A stretch of DNA of 64,000 bases from Paraglaciecola sp. L1A13 (lineage in GTDB: Bacteria; Pseudomonadota; Gammaproteobacteria; Enterobacterales; Alteromonadaceae), in assembly GCF_009796745.1 (NCBI RefSeq), contig NZ_CP047024.1, forward strand, positions 992,001-1,056,000, in the 5' to 3' direction. Both the position numbers and the translations under genes were made by a program. The notes beneath the pieces are model-generated. The model made no database searches. It saw only the letters and a program-made list of their open reading frames with translations, and was not told where the DNA came from. Positions 26,586 to 35,834 of the stretch are shown here, piece after piece. How positions within the stretch are numbered: position 1 is the stretch's first letter; the number at the start of each line of letters is the position of its first letter.

Positions 26586-27128
26586 CTAGAAATAAATAGC
26601 ATAGGAAACATTGAGAAAATCAACGCCTGGATTTCGATCGTTTAAACCACCGTTTGAATAATGCATGTATCGCAGCGCCACAGATTGATTCATGTTGTCA
26701 CCGAAATCGGTGACTAAGCCTAAACGGTCTTCAAATTGGTAATGAGAGCCAATATCTTTACCCGCAAAGCGAGTGTCTTCAACTAACGATACACCGATAC
26801 CAAACTCCCATCTCAGAGGGTACTTATTGGCTATAGTGGCGAACTGTTTAGAAAATACCGGTGAAATAGCCATGGCGTAATTCGTTTCATGACTATTTTG
26901 TTCGCCGAATTCCCAAAAATTAACACTCACTTCCCAATACAAATCTACGTTTCCTAACCACTTTATTTGTGTAAGTTGGGCCGCGTAGGGACGATAGGCT
27001 AATCGTATTCCTTGAATATCGTCTGAGCCTAAAAGGTAATCTACCGCGATGCCTTGTTTTGCTGCCTGCGCGTTTGGTGTAATAAAGTAGCTGCCGATTA
27101 GGGCGATAACAATAAATAATATACGCAT
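26586..27128 (-). CDS. PagL-type lipid A 3-O-deacylase (acyloxyacyl hydrolase family)
   Basis: Outer-membrane 8-stranded barrel enzyme that removes an acyl chain from lipid A. The 180-aa product has a signal peptide (1-22, NAQA) and the family C-terminal active-site segment RYMHYSNGGLNDRNPGVDFLNV, with His156 and Ser158. In characterised PagL the third catalytic residue is a Glu 12 residues after the Ser; here that position is Asp170. It ends in the aromatic-rich AIYF expected for an outer-membrane barrel. Activity is therefore likely but not certain. Monocistronic. Confidence 0.82.
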   Translation of the reverse strand: MRILFIVIALIGSYFITPNAQAAKQGIAVDYLLGSDDIQGIRLAYRPYAAQLTQIKWLGNVDLYWEVSVNFWEFGEQNSHETNYAMAISPVFSKQFATIANKYPLRWEFGIGVSLVEDTRFAGKDIGSHYQFEDRLGLVTDFGDNMNQSVALRYMHYSNGGLNDRNPGVDFLNVSYAIYF

Positions 27129-27429
27129 GAGTGTGTCCCTATTTAAATTAATGTGTGAATACTAAATAGGGACGATTACAATAATTAATTGGTTTTATTA
27201 TCGCAATAATTCGACTTTACCGTTCGGTATAATGGAATGTTTAATGTTTTTAATAGCCTGAATTTTTTATATACACATTTTTTTATTATTTTAGTTATAT
27301 TTATTTTCCATTTTAAACAATGGGTTTACAAGACGCGTTAATTGACAGGCTAAATCCCGTTTGGGTGCATTGAATTGTTGCTATTGGTACACTTGAATTT
27401 ATATATTGGTTTGTAAGGTGTTTTAATAC
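27129..27429. other. AT-rich noncoding stretch
   Basis: About 300 bases between divergent genes, very AT-rich around 27250-27320. It should hold the promoters of the PagL-like gene and the 175-aa gene. No palindrome or coding frame stood out. Confidence 0.4.
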
Positions 27430-27442
27430 AGGAGGTAGGCGC

Positions 27443-27970
27443 TTGGCGACACTCAGTAGTAGCGAGCAAGAGAAAGTCGAGCTTGAGCACCAAGCGGCTA
27501 AAATTTTTATGCGTTGCTATGAACGTGATAGCGGTGATGAAATTCGCCACCTTTGGCATAATCGCCCTAGTAAGCCAGATGTCTCGTGTCGCCTAAAAGG
27601 AGAACGTTTAGATCTCGAAATCGCACATTTATACGGTAGCGAATTGGAAGCCAAGCAGATACTAGGTCGTGAGCTAAATGAAGAAACCTGTTTAGAGTTG
27701 CGAAACCTCGACAGTATGACTCAGCCCGAGGAGCGATTACTCAAAGCACTGAACCGGATCCTGTACAACAAGTCTCTAAAGCACTATCGCTCAGAGCGTG
27801 TTTGGTTGGTTATTCGTAATGCACATCCAGCATGGGATAGAGCGCAAATAGAAGCACTGCGTAACAAAATAGACGTGCCACCAAGCCATCCGTTTGAGCA
27901 AATCTGGATGGTAGGTGACTGGGAAGGAGAAAGCGGCATCATTAAGCTGTTTCCCTGCGTATTACACTAA
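27443..27970 (+). CDS. Unrecognised 175-aa cytoplasmic protein
   Basis: I do not recognise a family with confidence. The protein has no signal peptide or membrane segment and is rich in charged residues. A helical N-terminus (SSSEQEKVELEHQAAKIFMRCYE) is followed by PSKPDVSCRLKGERLDLEIAHLYG, a PD...(D/E)x-type arrangement reminiscent of the PD-(D/E)xK nuclease core but with Ala in place of Lys, and later by the strand-like RVWLVIRNAH. Start is TTG, strongly supported by a perfect AGGAGG at 27430-27435 with 7-nt spacing. Monocistronic. A degenerate nuclease-like fold is a guess. Confidence 0.65.
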   Translation: MATLSSSEQEKVELEHQAAKIFMRCYERDSGDEIRHLWHNRPSKPDVSCRLKGERLDLEIAHLYGSELEAKQILGRELNEETCLELRNLDSMTQPEERLLKALNRILYNKSLKHYRSERVWLVIRNAHPAWDRAQIEALRNKIDVPPSHPFEQIWMVGDWEGESGIIKLFPCVLH

Positions 27971-28011
27971 TACCTTTGCCCAGCTTCACTTTATATTTCA
28001 ATTTGTTTTCG

Positions 28012-28413
28012 TTAAATGTCGTTCGACAGCTTATAGCCGAGCTCGCACCATCTTAGTGTGCCCCCCGCTAGCGAAAATACTTGTTTAAATCCCATATGTA
28101 ACAATGATTCTGCTGCTAGTGCTGAGCGCCCGCCTGAGCGACAGTAAAGCAATATATTTTGCTGGGCTAGCCAGGTGGTTGGGTCAGCTTTATTCGCACA
28201 TACGGCCAAACCACTCAGTTTAGCTTCAAGCAGACCTCTGGGTATGACGAGTGCACCAGGTAGAACACCTGACTGACATTCCTCGGCTTCACGAACATCG
28301 ACTAAGATAGGATATTGTTCTGGCCTTTTTGCATACTCTTCACACGTAACCTCTTTGATGGTTTGCCTGACTTGGTCAATATACTGCGAATAATCTAATA
28401 CTTTGTTTTGCAT
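28012..28413 (-). CDS. Rhodanese-domain sulfurtransferase
   Basis: Single-domain rhodanese of about 133 aa that moves sulfane sulfur through a cysteine persulfide. The motif ILVDVREAEECQSGVLPGALVIPRG is followed by the active-site loop LLYCRSGGRSA (Cys at position 91, counted from the start used here) and AGGTLRWCELGY. Two ATGs lie near the start; the second has GAGG 8 nt upstream and is preferred. It follows the TauE/SafE gene by about 10 nt, so the two are co-transcribed and probably handle thiosulfate/persulfide together with the divergent ETHE1-like enzyme. Confidence 0.88.
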   Translation of the reverse strand: MQNKVLDYSQYIDQVRQTIKEVTCEEYAKRPEQYPILVDVREAEECQSGVLPGALVIPRGLLEAKLSGLAVCANKADPTTWLAQQNILLYCRSGGRSALAAESLLHMGFKQVFSLAGGTLRWCELGYKLSNDI

Positions 28414-28423
28414 TGTCATTACC

Positions 28424-29179
28424 TCAATAAAATAAGTTTGCTAGCAGCCAAATCGCCACGACTACTATAAGAATGGAAAATCCACGTTTGAGTTTATGTT
28501 GATCTAAGTGTGAAGATATCGACTGCCCCGCCAAGACAGATACGGCACCTACACCAGCCATCGTTAAAATAATCAGCCAGTTTAATTCAGGGGATTGGTC
28601 GCTAAGCGCAATAGAGGTAAAAGCTGTGGCCGAGTTAATTACGATTAGAAGCAGACTATTGGAAACCGCACTTTGCATATTTGCACCAGCAAAAATAACC
28701 AAAGCCGGCACGATTAAGAAGCCACCACCAACACCCACCACGCCAGTGACAAGCCCCACCGTTGCTGCTGCACTTAGCAATGCCCATGTACTCGGTGATT
28801 TGCCAGAAGTAGGCGGTTTATCGGCAAACATTTTTATCGCAACAATAGCCATAATAACAACGAGTAGAACAGTTTGGCTGCCTGGCGGCATCCATATCCC
28901 TAGCCGTGCCCCTAAAGCGGCAAATGGTAAACTTACCATGCCAAAACTGATAATTATGCGTTTGTCGAGGGCGCCGTTTCGATAGGCTCTTATACTGCCG
29001 ACAGTCGCAATCATACCGACTATGATCATTGAGCTGGTTATGGCACTTTTTTCGTCCAGACCGAGGAAAAGGGTTAGCGCGGGAACGGTCAATATTGAGC
29101 CACCGGCACCGAGCAATCCTAAACTAAGGCCAATTAAACCAGCGCTTACTAGCAACATCAGATACATAAACTTGTACAT
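28424..29179 (-). CDS. TauE/SafE family sulfite/sulfonate-type exporter
   Basis: Integral membrane protein of 251 aa with two homologous halves and about eight membrane spans. Family motifs: LGLLGAGGSILTVPALTLFLGLDEKSAITSS in the first repeat and GVVGVGGGFLIVPALVIFAGANMQSAVSNSLL in the second. In sulfide- and persulfide-oxidation operons such proteins are thought to export sulfite or related anions. First gene of a two-gene minus-strand unit, divergent from the ETHE1-like gene across a strong dyad. Confidence 0.9.
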   Translation of the reverse strand: MYKFMYLMLLVSAGLIGLSLGLLGAGGSILTVPALTLFLGLDEKSAITSSMIIVGMIATVGSIRAYRNGALDKRIIISFGMVSLPFAALGARLGIWMPPGSQTVLLVVIMAIVAIKMFADKPPTSGKSPSTWALLSAAATVGLVTGVVGVGGGFLIVPALVIFAGANMQSAVSNSLLLIVINSATAFTSIALSDQSPELNWLIILTMAGVGAVSVLAGQSISSHLDQHKLKRGFSILIVVVAIWLLANLFY

Positions 29180-29188
29180 ACTTTAATT

Positions 29189-29217
29189 AATATTGTATAT
29201 TTGCAATATACGATATT
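29189..29217. promoter_or_regulatory. 29-bp dyad between divergent sulfur genes
   Basis: Two 13-nt arms separated by TGC. The inner seven bases, GTATATT and AATATAC, are perfect complements, and the outer AATATT/GATATT add one mismatch. The site is centred between tauE (10 nt to its start) and the ETHE1-like gene (28 nt to its start). AT-rich dyads of this size are bound by ArsR-family persulfide sensors (BigR/SqrR type) in similar operons; that assignment is inference, and no such regulator gene is in the window. Confidence 0.7.
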
Positions 29218-29244
29218 TATGTATGATTAAGCAAGGAGTTAATT

Positions 29245-30111
29245 ATGGCGGTTCAAGTTAACGGTTTTTTTCATGAAGGTACGGGCACCATTAGCTACAT
29301 CGTGGTTGATAGTGAGCGTAGACACGCTGTGATAATAGACAGCGTACTGGATTTTGATCTTTCATCTGGAGAAGTAAGTGCAGAATTCGCGGATAAGCAA
29401 TTAGACTTTTTACGCGATAATAATTTGCAACTTGATTGGATTTTAGACACCCATGCTCATGCTGACCATTTGAGTGCTGCTAATTATTTACGCACTAAAA
29501 CATCGGTTAAAACGGTTATTGGTGAAGGTATTAAGGTTGTGGAAGATCATTTTGCTAAAACGTTTAATCATGAAAGTCAGTCGACCCACTTATACCAAGC
29601 GTTTGACCGCTTATTAACAGAAGGGGAAACATTAGACTTTGGCTCTGCATCATTGAAAGGAATGAGCACGCCGGGGCACACTAGTGACAGCCAAAGCTAT
29701 GTGATTGAAGATAATATTTTTGTCGGTGATACTTTATTTATGCCGGATGGCGGTACTGCTCGTTGTGATTTTCCTGGAGGCGATGCTGGATTATTGTGGG
29801 ATAGCATCAGTCGTATTCATCAATTACCTGCACATTACAAAATTTGGGTCTGCCATGATTATCAGCCTGAAGGACGTGAGTTGCGTTATCAAACGACAGT
29901 AGGTGAAAGTCGTTCTTCAAATATCCATGTAAATTCCCAAATGGATAAAGCACAATATGTGGCATTACGAAACACTCGTGATAAAACCCTTGCGGTGCCC
30001 AAATTATTGTACCCCTCCTTGCAGGTGAACTTGCAGTCAGGCGTATTACCAGAGCCTGAGAGTAACGGTATGCGGTATATTAAAATTCCGTTAACGGATA
30101 ACACTCATTAA
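29245..30111 (+). CDS. ETHE1/Blh-type MBL-fold metallo-hydrolase (probable persulfide dioxygenase)
   Basis: Metallo-beta-lactamase-fold protein of 288 aa. The metal motif THAHADHLSA (His70, His72, Asp74, His75) is followed by TPGHTSDSQSY, VGDTLFMPDGGTARCDFPGGDAGLLWDSI and WVCHDYQPEGRE, the combination seen in persulfide dioxygenase/Blh proteins, which oxidise glutathione persulfide to sulfite. AAGGAG precedes the ATG by 8 nt. Partners opposite are rhodanese and TauE/SafE, giving a coherent sulfide-detoxification set. It ends 7 nt from the convergent response-regulator gene. Confidence 0.88.
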   Translation: MAVQVNGFFHEGTGTISYIVVDSERRHAVIIDSVLDFDLSSGEVSAEFADKQLDFLRDNNLQLDWILDTHAHADHLSAANYLRTKTSVKTVIGEGIKVVEDHFAKTFNHESQSTHLYQAFDRLLTEGETLDFGSASLKGMSTPGHTSDSQSYVIEDNIFVGDTLFMPDGGTARCDFPGGDAGLLWDSISRIHQLPAHYKIWVCHDYQPEGRELRYQTTVGESRSSNIHVNSQMDKAQYVALRNTRDKTLAVPKLLYPSLQVNLQSGVLPEPESNGMRYIKIPLTDNTH

Positions 30112-30118
30112 CTAGTGG

Positions 30119-31741
30119 TTATAAAGGAAATTTACTAGGTGCTCTCTCTACTTTTTTGCCTATTTCCTCTAGCCGTTTAAGATTATTGGGGGTCATTTGG
30201 CGACGAGAAAGTTCTTTTAAAAATTGAGCCGTATTCAGGCTTTGATATCTTGCCTCACCTGATTCGACTAAGCTTTGCAGTAAATTTAAGCTAAAAGCGA
30301 CCTCCCGAGGGAAGAGTAAATAGGCTTGATAAAAGTCTTGTGTGGCTTTTTGATAATCGTGTTTTACATAATGCTCTAAGCCGGTTTTGTTCAGACTCAT
30401 GGCTTCAGGCCTACGCTCGCCGATGGTCTCTTCGCGCTTCACCACTATCATATTGGCAACGGTTGCTTCGTTGCCATCTTCAATTTGCTCTAAACGTGCT
30501 TTACACAAGGCTAATATTTCACTGGCTTTAAGGTCATTGCCAATACCTTTCCAAGCAGAAACAGCGTCGGTCATTTGCATGATGTCATTACTGTCTATGT
30601 CGTCCATGCCTTCTCTTTGCAATATTTCAGTGGCTTTGTCTACATCCCCAGCCATGACTGCTAAAGCGGCGAATAAAAAGTCTTTTTTAATCACTAGCTT
30701 CTGGTCTTGGTTTTTGCGCCCCGCTGAGCCAATTAAAAATTTAGCGACTTGTAAGGTTTTATCTCGTTCGTTGGCTTTTTTGCCTTCGGCTTCTTGCAAA
30801 TAACAGCGTGCTAAATCGAGGGTTAATTCATCGAAACGTTCACGGATCCCGCGATTTGACTCGCGCTTTTTCTCAAGTAATTGAATCGCTTCGCTGTTGC
30901 GTTCTTGGGCTTGAAATATATAGGCTTTTAAGCGGGCCGCCGAAACCGACATTTCTCCTTCACGGATCTTATCTATGTGGTCTTCTGCTTGAGCATATTG
31001 ATTATTGCTAATACAAATTCGTGCTAGCCATTCTCGTGCTTTATCGCTGGTCAATTGCGTATTGGTAAGCGTTAACAGCATTTCTTCGCTTTGTTGTATT
31101 TGCCCATCTAGATACAGACTTTGAATCAAGCCCCATTTCGCCCATATTATTTTATCTGAACCGCGTAACACGTCTTGATATACCTTGGCCGCCTCTTTGA
31201 AAAGCTTCACTTTGATTAGCAAGCGAGCTTGTAATTTGACCATTTGACTGCGCATACGTGGACGACTGTTACGTTCCAGCATGTAGTTTAATTTATCTAA
31301 AGCTAAATCAAATTCACCGTCATCCATCAGCTTAAATACGGGCATCAGATAGTGGCGGAAATTTAAACATGCTGAGATGTTTTTCTCAATGCTACGGATC
31401 GTGTAAGGCTTAATAACAAGAGCATCTGGGTGGACATCGACGATTTGTCCAACGATTATGGGTAAGCGGTCTGAGGTGATAAAAATAATGCTGGTAGAGC
31501 TTTTCAGTAAACCTTGTTCTTGTAATTCTTGGACGATTTCTACGCCATTCTTGTTTTGCCCTAGGTGGTAATCCATCAGCAATAAATCAATCCGGCGCAG
31601 CTTAGCATGGGCTTTTAATTCACGACCATTACTGAAACAGCCGACCTCGGTAAACCCCATTTCCATTAAGTGGTTACGTAAATTAATGCGCGCCATACCG
31701 TTATCTTCAACAATAGCTACTTTAATATCACTAGGGGACAT
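30119..31741 (-). CDS. Response regulator with C-terminal TPR-like repeats
   Basis: A 540-aa protein. Residues 6-120 are a receiver domain with acidic pair Glu12/Asp13, phospho-acceptor Asp57 (LLLMDYHLG), Ser90 and Lys111 (VIKPYT), all conserved, so it should be phosphorylated. Residues about 135-530 are helical repeats of TPR type (e.g. FKEAAKVYQDVLRGSDKIIWAKWGLIQSLYLDGQIQQSEEMLL and YVKHDYQKATQDFYQAYLLFP). There is no DNA-binding or enzymatic output domain, so signalling is probably by protein-protein contact. No histidine kinase is adjacent. Confidence 0.87.
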   Translation of the reverse strand: MSPSDIKVAIVEDNGMARINLRNHLMEMGFTEVGCFSNGRELKAHAKLRRIDLLLMDYHLGQNKNGVEIVQELQEQGLLKSSTSIIFITSDRLPIIVGQIVDVHPDALVIKPYTIRSIEKNISACLNFRHYLMPVFKLMDDGEFDLALDKLNYMLERNSRPRMRSQMVKLQARLLIKVKLFKEAAKVYQDVLRGSDKIIWAKWGLIQSLYLDGQIQQSEEMLLTLTNTQLTSDKAREWLARICISNNQYAQAEDHIDKIREGEMSVSAARLKAYIFQAQERNSEAIQLLEKKRESNRGIRERFDELTLDLARCYLQEAEGKKANERDKTLQVAKFLIGSAGRKNQDQKLVIKKDFLFAALAVMAGDVDKATEILQREGMDDIDSNDIMQMTDAVSAWKGIGNDLKASEILALCKARLEQIEDGNEATVANMIVVKREETIGERRPEAMSLNKTGLEHYVKHDYQKATQDFYQAYLLFPREVAFSLNLLQSLVESGEARYQSLNTAQFLKELSRRQMTPNNLKRLEEIGKKVERAPSKFPL

Positions 31742-31908
31742 GAATTACCTTGGTTGGTAGAGCGTATTTTTGTTTCATAATCAATAGCATAACAAGGTAA
31801 AAAAGATAGCCGTATTATTTCACTTAGTCCAGAGCTTATTAACCAAATGTGCTGAAAACTAGTCATCATGTATACAGATGTTGTCAGTTTATAAAATAAA
31901 TGTTTGTA

Positions 31909-31924
31909 CTGACGTTAACGTAAA
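31909..31924. promoter_or_regulatory. LiuR-like operator upstream of the valine operon
   Basis: CTGACGTTAACGTAAA matches the LiuR (MerR-family regulator of branched-chain amino acid degradation) palindrome TTTACGTNNACGTAAA at all but two fixed positions. It lies 85 nt before mmsA. Site identity is inferred from recalled consensus; no liuR gene is in the window. Confidence 0.5.
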
Positions 31925-32008
31925 GGTAAGTTATTTGATAATCTACTAACACTTTGTTAACAGTTTTGGTTTGCCGCTAAAATCAAAGCAATTTTATTAG
32001 GGCTATAT

Positions 32009-33499
32009 ATGCAACACATTCCTCTACTTATAAACGGTGAGTTTATTTCATCTGAATCACTACAGTTTATCGATGTCACCAACCCTGCAAACAACACTGT
32101 TATCGCCAAAGCCCCCATTGCCAGCGATGCAGAAATAGATAAAGCTGTGGCTTGTGCAAAAGAAGCTTTTTTAACCTGGCGTGAAGTACCTGTGTCAGAG
32201 CGTGCACGCGTGATGATGCGCTACCAACAATTACTTAAAGAGCATCATGACGAGATAGCAACAATACTCAGTAGTGAAACGGGTAAAACATTTGCTGATG
32301 CTAAAGGTGATGTTTGGCGTGGTATTGAAGTCGTCGAACAAGCCATGAATGTGCCTTCAATGATGATGGGTGAAACGTCTGAAAATGTCGCTCGGGGCAT
32401 AGACACCTACAGCTATACCCAGCCATTAGGCGTGTGCTTAGGCATTACACCATTTAATTTTCCCGCAATGATCCCGTTGTGGATGTTTCCCTTGGCAGTG
32501 GCGTGCGGCAATACTTTTATCCTTAAACCGTCAGAGCAAGACCCATTAACACCCACGCGTTTAGCTGAGCTATTTATTGAAGCTGGCGCGCCCAAAGGTG
32601 TGTTAAATGTGATCCATGGCGGTAAAGATCAGGTCAATAGATTACTTAATCACGACGACATAAGTGCGGTGTCATTTGTTGGCTCTGTCCCTGTCGGACA
32701 ACATGTTTATAAAACAGCTACCGATAATATGAAACGCGCCCAATGTTTTGCCGGAGCGAAAAACCACTCTGTGATTATGCCTGATGCAAATAAGCAGCAA
32801 GTATTGAATAACCTAGTGGGCGCATCTGTCGGGGCTGCTGGTCAGCGCTGTATGGCTATATCGGTTGCGGTTTTTGTAGGGGATGCAGGTGAGTGGGTTG
32901 AAGAGCTGGCAAATATGATTGGTCAGGTAAAGCCTGGATTATGGGACGACGAAGACGCCGCGTATGGGCCGTTGATTAGCCCGCAAGCTAAGGCGCGAGT
33001 GTTATCCCTTATTCAACAAGGTAAAGATGAAGGCGCTACGTGTTTGATTGATGGTAGCGACTTTACGTTAAAAGGTTATGAAAAGGGCAACTGGGTTGGG
33101 CCAACTGTGTTCAGCGATGTTACTGAAGAGATGCAAATTTATCAGCAAGAAATCTTTGGCCCAGTGCTGTGCTGCATGGTGGTAGATACATTAGAAGAAG
33201 CCATTGCGCTGGTGAATCGTAATCCATTTGGTAATGGAACCTCAATTTTCACTGCAAGTGGTGCGGCGGCGCGCAAGTATCAGCATGAAATAGAAGTAGG
33301 ACAGGTGGGTATTAATGTACCGATCCCTGTGCCATTGCCATTCTTTTCATTCACGGGCTGGAAAAATTCCTTCTACGGCGACATGCATGCTTATGGCAAA
33401 CAAGCGGTACGCTTTTATTCTGAAACCAAAACCGTGACAGCTCGCTGGTTTGAAAACGATATTCCATCTGGTCCTAACATGACCATCAACTTAAAGTAA
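32009..33499 (+). CDS. mmsA: Methylmalonate-semialdehyde dehydrogenase (CoA-acylating)
   Basis: Converts methylmalonate semialdehyde to propionyl-CoA, the last step of valine degradation. 496 aa, aldehyde dehydrogenase fold. The NAD-binding segment [17 protein letters not shown], the MMSDH-specific [14 protein letters not shown] (in place of the usual ELGG motif) and the nucleophile Cys281 in [16 protein letters not shown] all fit this CoA-dependent subfamily. First gene of a five-gene set, 11 nt before the acyl-CoA dehydrogenase. Confidence 0.95.
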   Translation: MQHIPLLINGEFISSESLQFIDVTNPANNTVIAKAPIASDAEIDKAVACAKEAFLTWREVPVSERARVMMRYQQLLKEHHDEIATILSSETGKTFADAKGDVWRGIEVVEQAMNVPSMMMGETSENVARGIDTYSYTQPLGVCLGITPFNFPAMIPLWMFPLAVACGNTFILKPSEQDPLTPTRLAELFIEAGAPKGVLNVIHGGKDQVNRLLNHDDISAVSFVGSVPVGQHVYKTATDNMKRAQCFAGAKNHSVIMPDANKQQVLNNLVGASVGAAGQRCMAISVAVFVGDAGEWVEELANMIGQVKPGLWDDEDAAYGPLISPQAKARVLSLIQQGKDEGATCLIDGSDFTLKGYEKGNWVGPTVFSDVTEEMQIYQQEIFGPVLCCMVVDTLEEAIALVNRNPFGNGTSIFTASGAAARKYQHEIEVGQVGINVPIPVPLPFFSFTGWKNSFYGDMHAYGKQAVRFYSETKTVTARWFENDIPSGPNMTINLK

Positions 33500-33510
33500 G
33501 TGAGTTAACT

Positions 33511-34668
33511 ATGAACTTTGATTTGACCGAAGATCAGCAAGCCTTTGCTGATACAGCCCGCCAATTTGCCGAACAGGCTCTGGCGCCTAATGCTGCAAAG
33601 TGGGACAAAGAACATCACTTTCCGAAGGACGTGATTCAACAAGCTGGTGAACTGGGTTTCTGTGGTTTGTATACCAGTGAAGAGGATGGTGGTTTGGGCT
33701 TGAGCCGCTTGGATTCGTCGATTATTTTCGAACAGCTATCTATGGGCTGTACAGCTACTACGGCCATGATGACGATCCATAATATGGCGACTTGGATGAT
33801 TGCCAAATGGGGTAAACCAGCACTCAAAGATAAGTGGTGCCCAGATTTAGTCACAGGCAAGTTGCTAGCATCTTACTGTTTGACGGAACCCGGTTCAGGC
33901 TCTGACGCTGCCGCCTTACGTACAGGTGCAAAAGTGGATGGTGATGAGTATGTACTCAATGGCTCTAAAATGTTTATTTCGGGTGCGGGAGAAACCGAAG
34001 TGCTGGTGGTTATGGCGCGCACTGGCGGTGAAGGTCCTAAAGGGATTTCAGCGTTTTTAGTGCCGGCTGACACACAAGGTATTATTTACGGCAAGGCCGA
34101 GGATAAAATGGGTTGGAATGCTCAGCCCACTCGCTTAATTACATTCGATAATGTGCGTATTTCGAAAATTAATTTACTTGGTGAAGAAGGCCAAGGTTTT
34201 AGTTTCGCGATGCAGGGCTTGGACGGAGGGCGCGTCAATATCGCCACTTGCTCAATCGGCACTGCTCAGCAAGCGCTGAACACCGCAACCGCTTATATGA
34301 AAGAGCGTACCCAATTCGGTAAACCGTTAGCTGCTTTTCAGGCATTGCAGTTCAAGCTAGCTGATATGGCTACAGAGCTTGTGGCTGCGAGACAAATGGT
34401 GCGCCTGGCGGCCTTTAAATTAGATAATCAAGATCCTGAGCGCAGCGCGTATTGCGCCATGGCGAAGCGTTTCGCGACGGATATAGGATTTGAAGTGTGT
34501 AATCAAGCGCTACAAATTCACGGTGGTTACGGTTACATTCAAGAATATCCGTTAGAACGTCATGTTCGAGATGTGCGTGTTCATCAAATACTCGAAGGTA
34601 CCAATGAAATTATGCGCATGATAGTCGGGCGACGTTTATTAGCTGACGATGCGGGTAAAATTTTATAA
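33511..34668 (+). CDS. Acyl-CoA dehydrogenase (probable isobutyryl-CoA dehydrogenase)
   Basis: FAD-dependent enzyme of 385 aa. Conserved signatures: ASYCLTEPGSGSDAAALRTGA, the RVNIATCSIGTAQQALNTATAYMKERTQFGKPLAAFQALQFKLADMA block, QIHGGYGYIQEYPLERHVRDVRVHQILEGTNEIMRMIVGR at the C-terminus with Glu in LEGTNE. The position between mmsA and the 3-hydroxyisobutyryl-CoA hydrolase indicates isobutyryl-CoA to methacrylyl-CoA as the reaction; this is from context. Confidence 0.92.
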   Translation: MNFDLTEDQQAFADTARQFAEQALAPNAAKWDKEHHFPKDVIQQAGELGFCGLYTSEEDGGLGLSRLDSSIIFEQLSMGCTATTAMMTIHNMATWMIAKWGKPALKDKWCPDLVTGKLLASYCLTEPGSGSDAAALRTGAKVDGDEYVLNGSKMFISGAGETEVLVVMARTGGEGPKGISAFLVPADTQGIIYGKAEDKMGWNAQPTRLITFDNVRISKINLLGEEGQGFSFAMQGLDGGRVNIATCSIGTAQQALNTATAYMKERTQFGKPLAAFQALQFKLADMATELVAARQMVRLAAFKLDNQDPERSAYCAMAKRFATDIGFEVCNQALQIHGGYGYIQEYPLERHVRDVRVHQILEGTNEIMRMIVGRRLLADDAGKIL

Positions 34669-34700
34669 GGTGTTTAGTCGCCAAACGAAAGGAGAAAATT

Positions 34701-35831
34701 GTGTCTGATTGCGTTATTTTTCAAGAACGGGCCACTAAAAATGGCATGAAGATAGGCCATGCAACCCTCAATCGACCGAGTGCCTTAAATGCACTGAATA
34801 TGGACATGATAGAAGCGTTAATGCCACAGCTTTTAGCTTGGCAGCAAAATGCTGATATTTGTATGGTGATCCTTGATGGTGCTGGCGAAAAAGGATTGTG
34901 CGCCGGAGGAGACGTTGTCGCGATGCATAACGCCATGGCGAGCAACCCTAAAGCCGTGCCCGCCTCACTGCAGCGTTTTTTTAGTGAGGAGTATAAGCTT
35001 GATTTCCTTATTCACACCTATGCTAAACCCTTTGTGGTGTGGGGAGGAGGAATTGTAATGGGTGGCGGTATGGGCTTGATGAATGGAGCGAGCCATCGCA
35101 TTGTCACCGATACGTCACGTTTGGCCATGCCAGAAATCAATATCGGTTTATATCCTGATGTAGGCGGAAGCTGGTTTCTAAACAACATGCCCCCAGGTTG
35201 TGGACTGTTTTTAGGCATGACAGGCGCCAGTATGAATGCCGCGGATGCGCTATACGTTAATATGGCCGACTATTTTATCCCCAACGACTTAAAAAATCAG
35301 TGGTTAGTCAGCCTTGATGAGTTGCCTTGGAGTAAAGATGAAGCCGCCAACAAAAACCAATTAAGTGTTCTTTGTGCGGATTTACATCAGCAGCATCAAG
35401 CCTTATTGCCGCATAGTAAGGTACAAGCACTACAAGATAATCTCAGTCCCCTTGCAAGTGTAACCACTGCGGCTGGGGTTGCGAAACGCATACTGGCCTT
35501 AAACGCAGGTGATGATAAATGGCTTGATAAAGCCCAGAAGACCTTACAAACGGGTTCACCTATCAGTGCAAATTTGGTCTTCAAACAATTGCACAATGGC
35601 CAGAGTATGACCTTGGCGGAATGTTTTAAGATGGAATTGGTGATGTCATCCCGTTGCGGAGAATTCGGCGAATTTCAAGAAGGTGTGCGGGCGTTATTGG
35701 TGGATAAAGATCACCAACCAAACTGGCGATACCCCACGATTGAAAGCGTTCCAAATGAAATCATGGTCTGGTTTTTTGATAGTCCATGGCAAGCAAATGA
35801 GCATCCCCTTAGCGCCCTAGGTAAGGAGTAG
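34701..35831 (+). CDS. 3-hydroxyisobutyryl-CoA hydrolase (enoyl-CoA hydratase family)
   Basis: Crotonase-fold enzyme of 376 aa. Length and motifs (LNRPSALNALNMDMI, DGAGEKGLCAGGDVVAMHN, WGGGIVMGGGMGLMNGASHRIVTDTSRLAMPEINIGLYPDVGGSWFLNNMP) are those of the hydrolase rather than the about 260-aa hydratases. It releases 3-hydroxyisobutyrate from its CoA ester. Start is GTG with GGAG 6 nt upstream. It precedes mmsB by 3 nt. The operon has no separate short hydratase. Confidence 0.9.
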   Translation: MSDCVIFQERATKNGMKIGHATLNRPSALNALNMDMIEALMPQLLAWQQNADICMVILDGAGEKGLCAGGDVVAMHNAMASNPKAVPASLQRFFSEEYKLDFLIHTYAKPFVVWGGGIVMGGGMGLMNGASHRIVTDTSRLAMPEINIGLYPDVGGSWFLNNMPPGCGLFLGMTGASMNAADALYVNMADYFIPNDLKNQWLVSLDELPWSKDEAANKNQLSVLCADLHQQHQALLPHSKVQALQDNLSPLASVTTAAGVAKRILALNAGDDKWLDKAQKTLQTGSPISANLVFKQLHNGQSMTLAECFKMELVMSSRCGEFGEFQEGVRALLVDKDHQPNWRYPTIESVPNEIMVWFFDSPWQANEHPLSALGKE

Positions 35832-35834
35832 GTT

